Origin: Ascarosepion bandense
Lineage: Eukaryota > Mollusca > Cephalopoda > Sepiida > Sepiidae
Length of the DNA stretch: 64,000 bases
Assembly: GCA_037127315.1 (NCBI GenBank)
Contig: JBBBDQ010001611.1
Location: 868,001 to 932,000 of the forward strand
Direction: 5' to 3'
Shown in pieces: positions 53,520 to 63,639 of the stretch. The stretch's first letter is position 1. Every line of letters begins with the position of its first letter. Below the pieces are notes generated by a model that was not told the DNA's origin, did no database searches, and was given only the letters and a program-made list of their open reading frames with translations. The position numbers and the translations under genes are program-made.

Positions 53520-54900
53520 AAATCCTCCAAATCTTCCTAACGCCAAGAGGGTTTTAAATTTGGTGCAATCGGGACATAGATCCCTGAAAATATGGGCGAT
53601 GCTAAAAGAAGCAAGTGACGACTTCGGGACATTTACTCCCTTGGCAGTCTTCGGGTTGGGAATAAGTGTTAGGATTTATTGAAATCTAGAGTTAGATCGT
53701 TTGCTGCTGATTATATTCGTCGACTCAATCTGATTAGGTTAGCAGCATATGAAACAAATGGTGATCCGGAGAGTAAATTCCGTGATAGTAGGGAAGTAGC
53801 CTTAGCTAGAGCGGAGCTGGCCTCCTAGATTATAAAGAAGGATCAAACTCTTATCATTAGAGTTAGGTTAAAAGAACGTGTACTGAGGCAACGAATTTGG
53901 TCGCTGAAATACAGAGGAGGTTAGAAATGTACCAAATAGGCATATCGCGTGTGACATTGCCTGAGAAGCGGACCGTGACTACAAACGCGGTCATATGTGA
54001 ATGCGGTCCTACTCGAAATCTCCACCTCGACCAAGTACTCCGCCCATGTTAATAACTTTTAGGTTCTTGTGCCGATGGGAACCGAGACTGATGCAGTTGG
54101 CGAAGAGAATAGAAGCTACGAGACTAAGAGAGGCGAAGATAAACCGCGATAAGTCGGTTGTCTCGCGACTGAACGCGTGGACTGAGTTTCTCTTCTCGTG
54201 CCTCTCCCCTTTGAACGGAGAGGCCGGTCAAGATAGTCGGCGTTTGGTTCGGTCTCGAACTCCTGCAGGAATTGAATTAGTCTGAAGCGCGGGAGAATAT
54301 CGAGGGTGCGGTTCGTTTGTGGTCCCGGATGAATCTTTCCACAATCTTCGCCTCCTTAATTCTCCACTAATAATGAAACATCACTCAACTGGCTGGTGAT
54401 GTGAAGGGCCCTCTGGATCGGCAAAAACTTCCTTCAGTGGGTTTTGGAAATTATCTCATTTGCAATCCGCTGCGATGAGTCGGTGGAGAATCTGGTTTAC
54501 GCCTGTCTCGTTCCACTGCAAGGTCGCAGACGTGTTGTGGATGTTTATGGAAGACATCATTAGTCGCATGCTGCACGGAAAATTATTTGTCCTTGAGGCT
54601 TTTCTGTTTGTAGCAATGTAGTACCGTTGTTAACTAAGGCTGAACACTATGTCTTCGTAAGCGAGTCGTGATTTGGATGACGAGACAGAAGGAATTCTGC
54701 GGAAACGAGAAGTTTAAATCTTCCCAATTGATGTTACTTTTTAAGCATCAGCTTAAAGTCAAGATCAGGACGGAAAGGCGACGTCTCCCTCAATCAAAAT
54801 TTGGAAAAAGTTGGGTGAATCTTGTGTGTATCTGTCGAGTGAAAGAAGCCAACTTAGAGTGGTATCTTGATGCTGTTTAGAAATTAGAATATTGAGAACC
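53520..54900 (+). pseudogene. TX1/L1-like LINE relic (RT region)
   Basis: Reading across frames gives SRVRSFAADYIRRLNLIRLA, RAELAS, IRVRLKERVLRQ, then AKINRDKSVVSRLNAW. After a shift come VKIVGVWFGLELLQELN and SEARENIEGAVRLWS. The AKINRDKSvgLrLgaW and vrilGvWFGp pair is a recognisable post-catalytic block of TX1-type LINE reverse transcriptases. The catalytic FADD box, normally upstream, is not visible. At least four frame disruptions are present. 54670-54890 is shared with the inverted fragment at 50540-50760. Confidence 0.7.
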
Positions 54901-54971
54901 CCGTATTAAACACTGGCAACCCTTTGTCCAAAATAGTTTAAGTTTTTATTGCTTTTAGTTTTGACGCCAAG

Positions 54972-55052
54972 TTAACTTAGCTAGGGGAGGGCATACATCA
55001 CCGGTCCCTTTTTAACTTAGCTAGGGGAGGGCATACATCATCGGTCCCTTTT
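54972..55052 (+). repeat. 40-bp direct duplication
   Basis: TAACTTAGCTAGGGGAGGGC..ACATCAYCGGTCCCTTTT occurs twice in tandem with a 40-bp period and one mismatch (C/T). Confidence 0.95.
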
Positions 55053-55840
55053 ATTTTTGTCTTCACTTTCTTTAGTTTAATTCTCCATCCCATCCACCGT
55101 TATGTGACCAAAAACATTTGTCCTTGCGGGATGCGAGGCACATTTCATTTTTCGATTGGTTTTCGTATTTACTGTCGTCTCTGTGTATGCTATTGTTGTA
55201 TGGTTAGTTGAATAATTGTTATTAATTTATCTTTGTCACGCATAAACTTTGTTTAATTAACTGATATTTCTGTCACAATTGATGATATTAATTTTTATAA
55301 AAAAATAAAAACACCATTTTGTTTAGTTCCTTGTAAATAGCATTATGCATAGTGTAAATATTCATCGGGATTTTCATTTTTTAAAAGTTCTGTTGTTCTC
55401 TCACTATCCACAGATAAATTGTACATATGGGACTAATTAGAACTTCATGGAGTCTTGGAGATATTATGTTGCTTGTAGTAAAATTGTGGTGTTTTTGGTA
55501 CATGAAATATTCTTTAATTTGTTTGGGTAAGTGAGTGTGGTTAGCTAAGTTTTAAGATACGCCATATGAAAACCAGTATTCCCAATCCCCACTTTTGGTC
55601 TTCTACATTAAAACAAATTATTTTTATTATGTTAAATTCATTTACTCAACAAAAAATGTAAATATTTTGCCCCCGTAATTTTGAAACAAAAAAAAAAACG
55701 CAATGTTGTTTACAATGTCACACAAAACATCAAATCACGTTTACGCAAAACAAAAGATAATAGATTTTTTTAATGGAATTTTGAAACGACAATTTTTTAT
55801 ATAATTATTTTTTTATATATCCATGTTTTAAAATGTTCTA
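55053..55840. other. No gene seen
   Basis: AT-rich, unassigned. Confidence 0.5.
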
Positions 55841-55873
55841 AGTTGCACGGGCAACGCCGGGCCATGATGCTAG
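55841..55873 (+). mobile_element. Helitron-like 3' terminus, diverged
   Basis: GCACGGGCAACGCCGGGC, then CATGATG and CTAG followed by T. The CGGGCAACGCCGGGC block and the spacing to CTAG match the other three copies, but the preceding sequence does not, so this is a different subfamily or only a terminus. Confidence 0.45.
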
Positions 55874-57269
55874 TGTTTCATAAAGCAGCGTCTGTTGAGA
55901 TAAATTGAACTTTATTCTTACAAATGTAATACAAAAGAATGCGAATGAAACTGCTTCCCACCTCACCTTCGATGAGCTGTAAATGCCTGAACAGCTGCAA
56001 TTAGACAAACTGTTTCAAACTGCGGTGTGAGTATTTACGTTTCATTATGGCATGCTTATTAGTCGGACCAAGAAATGTTATGTGTGTGTGTGTGTGTGTG
56101 TATGTGTGTGCAACAGTTTTCTACGTAATCTGAATGTGTCCAATATTCTGCGAGAGACGATTATCTATTTTTATGCATTGGAATCTTATGTTTTGTAGAA
56201 ATATAACTTTTTGTTATCTTAAACTTGACAAACTTAATATATCCATTAGGTTTTGATGGCACAGATAAACTAGTTATATAAGACCAAGTCAATTTTCTTA
56301 AACAAAAATATCTGTAAATACAAGGTTAAGTTTTCTGAGTTTAAAGTACAAAAGGCAATATGCTAAATATTTATGACCTAGAATAGACGAGATGCAGAAT
56401 AATTTTCATTTTTCTTCTTTTTTTAACTAAAGACTATCTTCTACATTGTAAAATAAGTTACATGAAATAACTATATATGTAAGCAATGATACAGTAGACA
56501 ATAAAAGTTCAAGAAAGTAATGCATAATAGGAATGAAAAAAAAATTATTGACTTTTTTTACCTGAAAACAAAATGAAAATGTAAACGATAAAATAATTGT
56601 TGAAAATGGCCTAGGTTAATTTTCTTTTGTCAGATTCCTGGAAACCATTTCTAATCTCAAGGAATCACACAAGAGAATGAGTTTGTGTATTCCTCGGAAG
56701 TTTGCCAGTTGGTATTGAAATTCGCCTTCAAAGATTTTTTTAAAAGCCCGCCTAGAAAAAAAAAATCTTGAAAAACACAAAAGGGTACAAAAAAGGAAAT
56801 AAAACAAGAAGTTTTCTGAAGATTATCGATCTTCGAGGAAATATTTTTTCTGCTTTGCTTAACATTCGTTTTCTTATTTCAGCGCCATTATTCAGCATTC
56901 TTTGTATTTATTTCAAGTTTTTCTTCTCTGCCAACCACCCCTCCCCTGTACACACGTAATTGTTATGCATTTTAGGTCGATGTCTGTGTAGGCGTATTCG
57001 AGCCTATGACTCGAATATCGTGTTAGTCTTCGGAAATGACGTCTTGTAAACTGGGAAGTATTAATGAGCATTTATATGTCTATGATTATGACGAGACCTG
57101 TTAGTATTTAAGACTAAGTCTGGCACAAGGTACAAAGTAGCGGGGAAAGGAAAACGATATTATAAAGTGCTCTATGTTTGCATCTTTGTTGATTTTTATC
57201 ACAAAATCGATGTTCCTAGCATTGCGGTAATTTGGTATATTAGAATATGACACGTAGAAAATGCGTTCA
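55874..57269. other. No gene seen; (TG)n
   Basis: (TG)n at about 56077-56108. The rest is AT-rich without recognised features. Confidence 0.5.
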
Positions 57270-57840
57270 TTTCTAAATTTAAAAATTCAAATGCTAAGCA
57301 CTGACTCATTGATTTTGTTAAAAATAAACGAATTTACTCGAATTACAAACTTTTCTTAGCACACAAGCAAACGCGAATCCAAAAACAAAACTTGCAAAAT
57401 TTCACACCTTGATGCGAAATGTTTTTTCATCTAAACATCTAAAAACATAAGAGAAAGGCCAGAATCACATCCAGGAGTGAATTCCCAAATGATGTTTTGG
57501 GGGATCCAAAACATCATTTGGGAATACACACCGACAAAATAAAAAGACGGAAGAAGAAGACTGTCGTCAGAGAGGAAAGAAGACGAGAGCAATTAATACG
57601 TCTCGACAAACGTCAAATGATCGTTGTTATTATTATTATTATCTCTTTCTCTCGCCTAGTTATTATCACGATTCACCCGTCTGCCTTTTCTTATACTTGA
57701 TAACCGGCCGAAATCTTTAAGACTGAGCGAATACTTCAAAGACGCTTCTACTCTACTATAACGCTCATACATACATACACACATACTTTCCTGCCTGCGT
57801 ACACAAACTCATTCTTGCAAGGACTACTACGAACATTTTA
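57270..57840 (-). repeat. Dispersed repeat, inverted partner of 6030-6640
   Basis: The reverse complement aligns with 6030-6640 in the same block order. This copy carries a short palindromic junction at 57485-57530, where ATTCCCAAATGATGTTTTGG is followed by its inverse around GGGGATCC, and a (TTA)n run at about 57628-57645. Confidence 0.65.
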
Positions 57841-58084
57841 ACGACCTTGTATCACCCAAAAGAAATTACTTTTATTTGTAAGAACGTTAATTGATTTATA
57901 TATACATATAAATTTTTTGTTTCTATTTAGAATTTTATTTTCTTGTTTTATACCCACCTTACAGTGGGATATCTAACTAACGAGGCCAAATCAAATCAAA
58001 CTAACCTGTTTCAACACACATACACATCACTGTAACGGATAACTTACTATAAATATAAAAAAACGCTAATATCTGTAGGTAGCG

Positions 58085-58882
58085 CGTTCAGTTCAACGTT
58101 ACATTTAAATTTGACAAAATTCAACGGAGAATCTGTAAAGTAATAGATCCCGACTTGGTAGCTCAGATAAAGTCACTTTCTCACCGGCACAATGTGGCTT
58201 CCTTGTGTCTCTTCTACAAATACTTTCACGGCTTCTGCTCCGATGAACTTAGCTCACTGGTGCCTCCTATATATAAATTTACTCGAGCAACAAGATTAGC
58301 AACTACGTCCTACCCTTTTACTGTGGAACCAATAAATTGTAAACGCAAATTCTACTCCACTAGCTTCTTTTCTCGCACTTCCAGCTGTGGAATTCCCTTC
58401 CATTTACTTTGCTTTTCCGACAGCTACAATCTTCAAGAATTTAAATGTAAAGTCAATAGTCATCTCCTATCTCACTAACCTAAAACTTCTCTCTCATGCT
58501 CCTTTCTACGTCCACACCACTTTCATCAGTATTCTCATCCTTCTCTTACCCACTTCCTGACACTCCCTACAACCTGTCCCTCTTTCTCATAACTTTCCTC
58601 CTACTGCAAAACAGTGGCAGTAAAATGCCTGGCTTGGGGCGATATGATTATAAAACATCTATACTGTTATAATGTGGGTATATAGTGGGTGATCAATTTT
58701 ATCTTACAATCAATATATAAACTGATCCCTCACTTTATGTCCACAGTCATCCTTCTTTAACCCACTTTCTGACACCCCCTATAACCTGTCACTCTTTCTC
58801 ATAACTTTCCTCGTATGTAACCCCCTGTAAAACAGTGACAGCAAAATGCCTTGCTTGGGGCGATATGATTATAATAATAAAA
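58085..58882 (+). mobile_element. LINE J 3' end - hairpin H - J 3' UTR (locus D)
   Basis: The J C-terminus (58155-58478 open: SLSHRHNVASLCLFYKYFHG, RLATTSYPFTVEPINCKRKF, SFFSRTSSCGIPFH) runs into its 3' UTR and terminus (CTTGGGGCGATATGATTAT, 58640). Then come a linker, hairpin H (58684-58738), and a second copy of the last 140 bp of the J 3' UTR (58744-58882) ending in the same terminus and an AATAAAAAAAG tail. This is the TE - H - TE 3' arrangement on an element unrelated to S1. Confidence 0.88.
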
Positions 58883-59034
58883 AAAGGAGAAACAAAAACA
58901 AAACAAAACTAAAATTGCAGGAGTCTCTTTCCACTATGTACTTGTACTTATGGCGGCTGTAGCATTTCCCCTGGGCAGCTTGAGACGACGACTTCTCGAG
59001 AAGAAGTTTCATGAGGCAATCAGTCACTCACCAC

Positions 59035-59165
59035 ATGAGGAGTGAAGATTTTCCCGCAGTAGGTTGCTAATTCTTACTATGGTAGATTGGTTGCAAACCC
59101 AGTCTGTTCTATCTTCTCAGGCTACAGCTCTAGGGTAGAAGCTGTCTAACTGGAATTTCCTCCTT
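59035..59165 (-). mobile_element. S1 SINE fragment, old
   Basis: The plus strand reads TTCCCGCAGTAGGTTGCTAA and ATGGTAGATTGGTTGCAAAC, corresponding to the S1 GGCAACC/CCGCAG region, then diverges. Very degraded. Confidence 0.55.
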
Positions 59166-59329
59166 CTAATGGAATATGAATGAAATGACAATGAGTTCAC
59201 CCTGTATACATGACAGGGAAGGTCCTAGTTACTTACCAGTGATTATGGTGGAATTCACCCCGGGGCTGCTGAGATGGTTTCTTCCCTAGAAGTTTCATAG
59301 GATTTTTGGGCTTTACAAGGAGTCCCCAA

Positions 59330-59560
59330 CCGCATATGGTAGAGATAGTTTTCCGCAGTATGTTGAGAATTCCTTCTGCGGTTCTAAACAAAAGCTATAG
59401 AACCCGTCTGTCCTGCTATTTACTCATAGCTGTTGGAGAAGTGATGGATTCATACCTTTTCCAAGGGTAATAGTACGTAAGTGAATGTAATGGATTCGAC
59501 TGGAATTCGAACTCGGCTCTTCGATTCCTCAATATCAATTACTCCACCGTGCCTCTCATT
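59330..59560 (-). mobile_element. S1 SINE, degraded
   Basis: Minus-strand S1 with the CCGCAG block, ATAGAACCCGTCTGTCCTGC, TTCCAAGGGTAATAGTACG and box B (plus strand GGAATTCGAACTCG). The tail hairpin is missing. Confidence 0.7.
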
Positions 59561-59734
59561 ACGTTGGTTGGCTGATTGTTTTGTTTTTATGGCAAATCAA
59601 CCTCGGCTGGTCATTTACTGTCAACTAAACTTTATTTATTTATTGCTGGTAATACCTTTTTCTTTCAACAATTTATTGTTGTTTATATAAGTTTTGTTTC
59701 TAGTAATACATTTTTCTTTTCGAATATCAAGATG

Positions 59735-60065
59735 CATTGGGATTTGTTTTTAAGGGCAGGGTCCCCAAGTCCTACCTTCGTTATTTAACCCATAACTGGA
59801 GAGAAGGGGCGGCTTAATACATTTCCCAAGGGTACCGGTGCTTAAGCGAATGCAGGATATTCAACTGGAATTCGAACTCAGCTCGCCGATTTCTCTTTCC
59901 GAGCCGATATCCACTACTGCACCACAACGCACATCCGTCACTAAATGCTTACAGCATCTGGCATTCCCAAGCTGTCACCCATCTAAGTACTGACCAGGCT
60001 CAACGTTGCTTAACTTCGGTGATCGAGCGAGAACCGGTGTATTCAACGTGATATGGCCGTAAGCC
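59735..60065 (-). mobile_element. 5S-tRNA chimeric SINE, copy 2
   Basis: On the minus strand a near full-length 5S-like unit (60065-59947) is followed after about 12 nt by an S1 tRNA-like head (GTGCGTTGTGGTGCAGTAG, box B GAGTTCGAATTCC). The S1 body follows to GGGTTAAATAACG, then GGTAGGACTTGGGGACCCTG..ACAAATCCC at about 59779-59740. That terminal block is shared with copy 1 at 48 kb and absent from ordinary S1 copies, which marks a distinct composite subfamily. Confidence 0.85.
59947..60065 (-). rRNA. 5S rRNA-like sequence, near full length
   Basis: 119 nt on the minus strand, from GGCTTACGGCC to GCTGTAAGC, so the terminal helix can form. It contains CACGTTGAATACACCGGTTC, GATCACCGAAGTTAAGCAAC (A-box side) and TCAGTACTTAGATGGGTGAC (C-box side). 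Differences from typical animal 5S (for example TGAGCC for CGGGCC, GACAGC for GACCGC) and its fusion to S1 suggest a retroposed copy rather than a working gene. Internal promoter elements look largely intact. Confidence 0.85.
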
Positions 60066-60407
60066 TTCACATTATGTGCCATGACGATTGACTTAGAAGA
60101 TATGTGATGAAGAATTTTATTTGTTTATATGCAATGAAGAAAGCGATGTTGGAAATGGTAATTCCTTTAATGCATTGCTGTTTTCGTCTTATGTAGATGG
60201 CTTCAATAAGATTTTGTCAATTTTTATTCAGTTTTGTGTTGTTTATAAGTAGCTTCCTAATATGACTATGGTGCTCATTAGTGTTCTGTTTGATAGAACT
60301 TTGTTCTGATCATTTGTATTTTAGAAAGGAAGATAAATAAACTCAATCGATACAGTTAAGTATTCTTGAATTAAAATATTTGAAATGAACAATTGCTCTC
60401 TAAATAC
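60066..60407. other. No gene seen
   Basis: AT-rich, unassigned. Confidence 0.5.
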
Positions 60408-61392
60408 AAGAGTACTGAATTGCTATGTGATGTCAGTTCTTCAATATGCCAGTAAATGCTGTCAAAGATGAAAGAAAAACTTGAAGTAACAGATGTGGTT
60501 CTAAAGAAGGAAGCTGCGGATATCATGGATCGAGCATGTAAGCAATGATGAGGTTCTGGAAAGGATGGAAACGAAAAGGAAATTAATACTGAGCATCAGC
60601 AAGAGACAGCTAAAGTTTCTGGGACATGCAATGAGGAAGGAGGGCTTGGAGAACCTGATACTAACAGGACAGATAGAGGGAAAAAGAGACAGGGGAAAGT
60701 ATCGGATAACATATTTGGAGGGCCTGATCAGATAGATGATGGAACGAGGGTTGCGTGGTGTAACAGGTGAAAGCGTGCTAGGAGCCATCAGGGATAGAGA
60801 GACGTGGAAAGCCATGATCGCTTACATCCTGAAGAGTCAGAGCACATAGGAGAAGAAGATATATGCCAACTGTTTATAAAAATTATAATGAGGATATAAG
60901 GTGGGGGATCACATCTATATTGTAATCAATATATAAACTGATCCCTCATTTTGTGGCCATGCTAGCATGTATACATTTATATTCTAGATTTATGGGCTTG
61001 AGCTAGTGGATGGCAGAGCAGGGTTTGGGTAGTGTAACAGGAGAAAGCGGATAAGAGCCACCAGTGATAGGGAGACGTGGAAAGCCATGATCGCCTACGT
61101 CCTGAAGGGACAGGGCACATAGAAGAAGATATATGCCAACTGTTTATAAGAACTTATAATGTAAATATAAAGTGGGGGATCAAATCTATATTATAATCAA
61201 TATATAAGCTGATCCCTCATTTTGTGGCGATTCTAGTTTCTATACATTTATATTCTAGATTTATGGGCTTGAGCTAGTGGATGGCAGAGCGGGGTTTGGG
61301 TTGTGTTACAGGAGAAAGCGGGCTAAGAACCACTAGGGATAAAGAGACATAGCCATGATCGCCTACGTCCTGAAAGGACAGGGCACAGAGAA
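60408..61392 (+). mobile_element. LINE L 3' end - H - L 3' - H - L 3' (locus E)
   Basis: The L C-terminus (LRISWIEHVSNDEVLERM, ISKRQLKFLGHAMRKEGLEN, ILTGQIEGKRDRGKYRITYL, RDRETWKAMIAYILKSQST, stop) spans about 60408-60852. It is followed by a linker, hairpin H (60900-60950) and an L 3' portion (about 60983-61120). The same linker, H (61170-61222) and another L 3' portion (about 61258-61392) follow. The two H + L-3' units have a period of about 270 bp. This is the third retroelement family in the TE - H - TE 3' layout. Confidence 0.88.
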
Positions 61393-61549
61393 GAAGAACA
61401 TATCAAATCATTGCAAAGATTAATGGCCGACTGACAATGAATGGCTTCAATTTAACACTGTTAATTGTTCTAGAATGTTTTCGTCTTATCTATGGGTTAT
61501 TTAATGCCAGAATCTAAATATTTTGACCCCTATCTTGACTTTCAAAAAG

Positions 61550-63625
61550 ATAATCACTTGACCCCAAGCAAGACAGAAATAAGCAGGAGAGTACAGTGAG
61601 AGAGTAAAATTGGTACAGGATATGTCGAATAAAAGATAAGAGATGGATGGGAACTAAACAAATAAAAGATGGCAATTTTAAACGTTCGGATATTGTAGCT
61701 ATCAGGAAAGCAAGCAAATGGAAGTGAGTTCCCCGAACGGGATATGCAAGAAAAGAAACTTTTAGAGTAGAAGAGGAGGTTACATTTAACAATTTATATG
61801 GTAAAAGGGAACTGAATGGCTATCTAATAGCTCGAGTAAATACATATGATCAGGGGTCTAAGGGGAAAATGTTCGTCAGTGAAGGTGTCATGAAAATACT
61901 TGTAGAAAAGACAAAGTGAAGCCACATCATATATTTCAGATCCTTCTTTCGATTGTGTCGCGTCTCCAGATGAATAGCAGAATCACCCGACCAGATATGG
62001 CAACAGTATTCAATGCACGGCCGAATGGTAGATTTATAAATGTGCAACATGGATTCTGAGGAGACAAACCTTAGGAACTGATTAAATCAGGAAGACCATT
62101 GATGAACATCAGAAAATTTGTAGAACGTAAGATAGAACCTCGAGGGACGCCAGCGTTTATATAAAAGGATATGTAAATTTGCCAGTTCAAAGCAACTTCC
62201 ATTTCACGATTTGATAGCAACGACTGGATTAAATTAAACAACTGTCCAGAAACACCGTAGCTTGCTCAAAAGGTCAGCATGCAAAAATCTGTCAAATTCT
62301 TTCGAGATATCAAGAGCAACAACTTGAGCTTTGCCGTGCTTATCAAGAGTCTGGTATATATATATTCAGTGATGGTCGTTAGCACATCAGTGGTAGACCT
62401 AGAGAAACGGGAGCCATGTTGTTTGTCAGAGTAAAAGTTGTAAGATGCCTATTTCAGTATTTATAATAGCCCCGAATAACTTGCCCAAAAATGATAAGTG
62501 TCTAACAGGGTGATAATAAGAGAATTTTGATGATTCCCAAGAGTTCTTAAAACAGGAACAAAAGAGAAGGACTTCTAACAAACAGAAAAGCAGAAAAAGG
62601 TGAGGCAATAGTTATAGAGTTTGCAGAGGGTTGGAGCCAGCTCAGGGGCACATTCCTCTAAAACGAGGGCTGGAATTCTATCACCACAACTTGACTTATG
62701 AGAATCAAGCTTAGTAATTATGTTAGAGACCAGAGATGTGTTTATATATATATATTACTCAATTACGCCTCAGTTCGAGGTGGCAAATTGGGTATGGGTA
62801 CTCTAGCCGTGTCAAGTGCGGAGTTGGATTATAATTTGCGAGAGAAGTAGTCGACCTTTTTCTGCTGTGGAGGTGAATAGAGAAGGGATCGACGGTTTTC
62901 TGTTGTTCAGCACACTTTTGCAAGTAATCTTTGAAACAACATTTGCGAGATGCTATACACTGCTTCTATCAGCAAACAACAGCTTGGCGTCATTTAGGAC
63001 ATGTTTACATTTATTACAAGCAGAGACAAAGAGGTGCATATTCTGATCAGATACGTCACTCAGGTAAAGCCGGAAGAAGTGATTCCCGTGGGTGATGCCA
63101 GCTGAGAAAGCAGGAGAGAACCAAGAAGATGAACGAGATTTAAATCGGAATGAAAGCATCAATAACCCTTTAGAGGCGCAGTCTTGAACAAAGAAAGGGA
63201 CATCGCAAAGGAAATCACGGAATGAGTCCCAGTCTGCTCGTTGATAGCAGTAAGATATTCTGCTGGTAGGGGGTTTCTGGGTGAATTGTGAATAAAAAGA
63301 GGCATTTCATGACACCACAGCATGATCAGATTTGCCAAGCGGGCAGAGCTGCATAACGTGTCTTGAATCTGAGATAGTAGTAAAAAAGAAACCTAAAAGA
63401 GAAGCGTATTCATTGTGATTACTGGGAAAATGCGTGGGGAAATCAACCACTTCCGTGAAAGACTGAGGGATTGAGAAGTTCAACGCTTGGATTCCCTCAA
63501 GATCAGTGACAGAATTTTTCAGCCACTTGAAGTCACCGAACACAAATACATTAGCGAATTGGTGAAGAGAAATGACATTGACTATATTATCTGAAATCTT
63601 ATCTAGTATGCAGAAATCAGTCTAC
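61550..63625 (-). pseudogene. LINE J, long copy: endonuclease and reverse transcriptase relic
   Basis: Minus strand. The endonuclease domain is truncated at its N-terminus (ISLHQFANVFVFGDFKWLKN near 63525-63600; LGKSDHAVVS near 63311-63340, the terminal SDH motif). A linker follows, then RT motifs: VVALDISKEFD (first catalytic Asp) near 62290-62325 and AGVPRGSIL near 62130-62160. The sequence then jumps from LPDLISS to LYKSTIRPCIEYC (62000-62045). The Y/FADD catalytic box that should lie between is missing, an internal deletion. The RSHPF/WNSLP tail is degraded and the terminus lies near 61555. Many frameshifts. (TA)n at 62738-62755. Confidence 0.85.
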
Positions 63626-63639
63626 GGCTATATCGTGTT

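Noticed and set aside
59947..60065. A functional 5S rRNA gene
   Set aside because: It has several substitutions at normally conserved positions, lies singly rather than in an array, and is fused to an S1 SINE with a shared composite tail. A retroposed origin is more likely.
60501..60815. 104-codon minus-strand ORF
   Set aside because: It is antisense to the LINE L C-terminus, which has clear family motifs on the plus strand.
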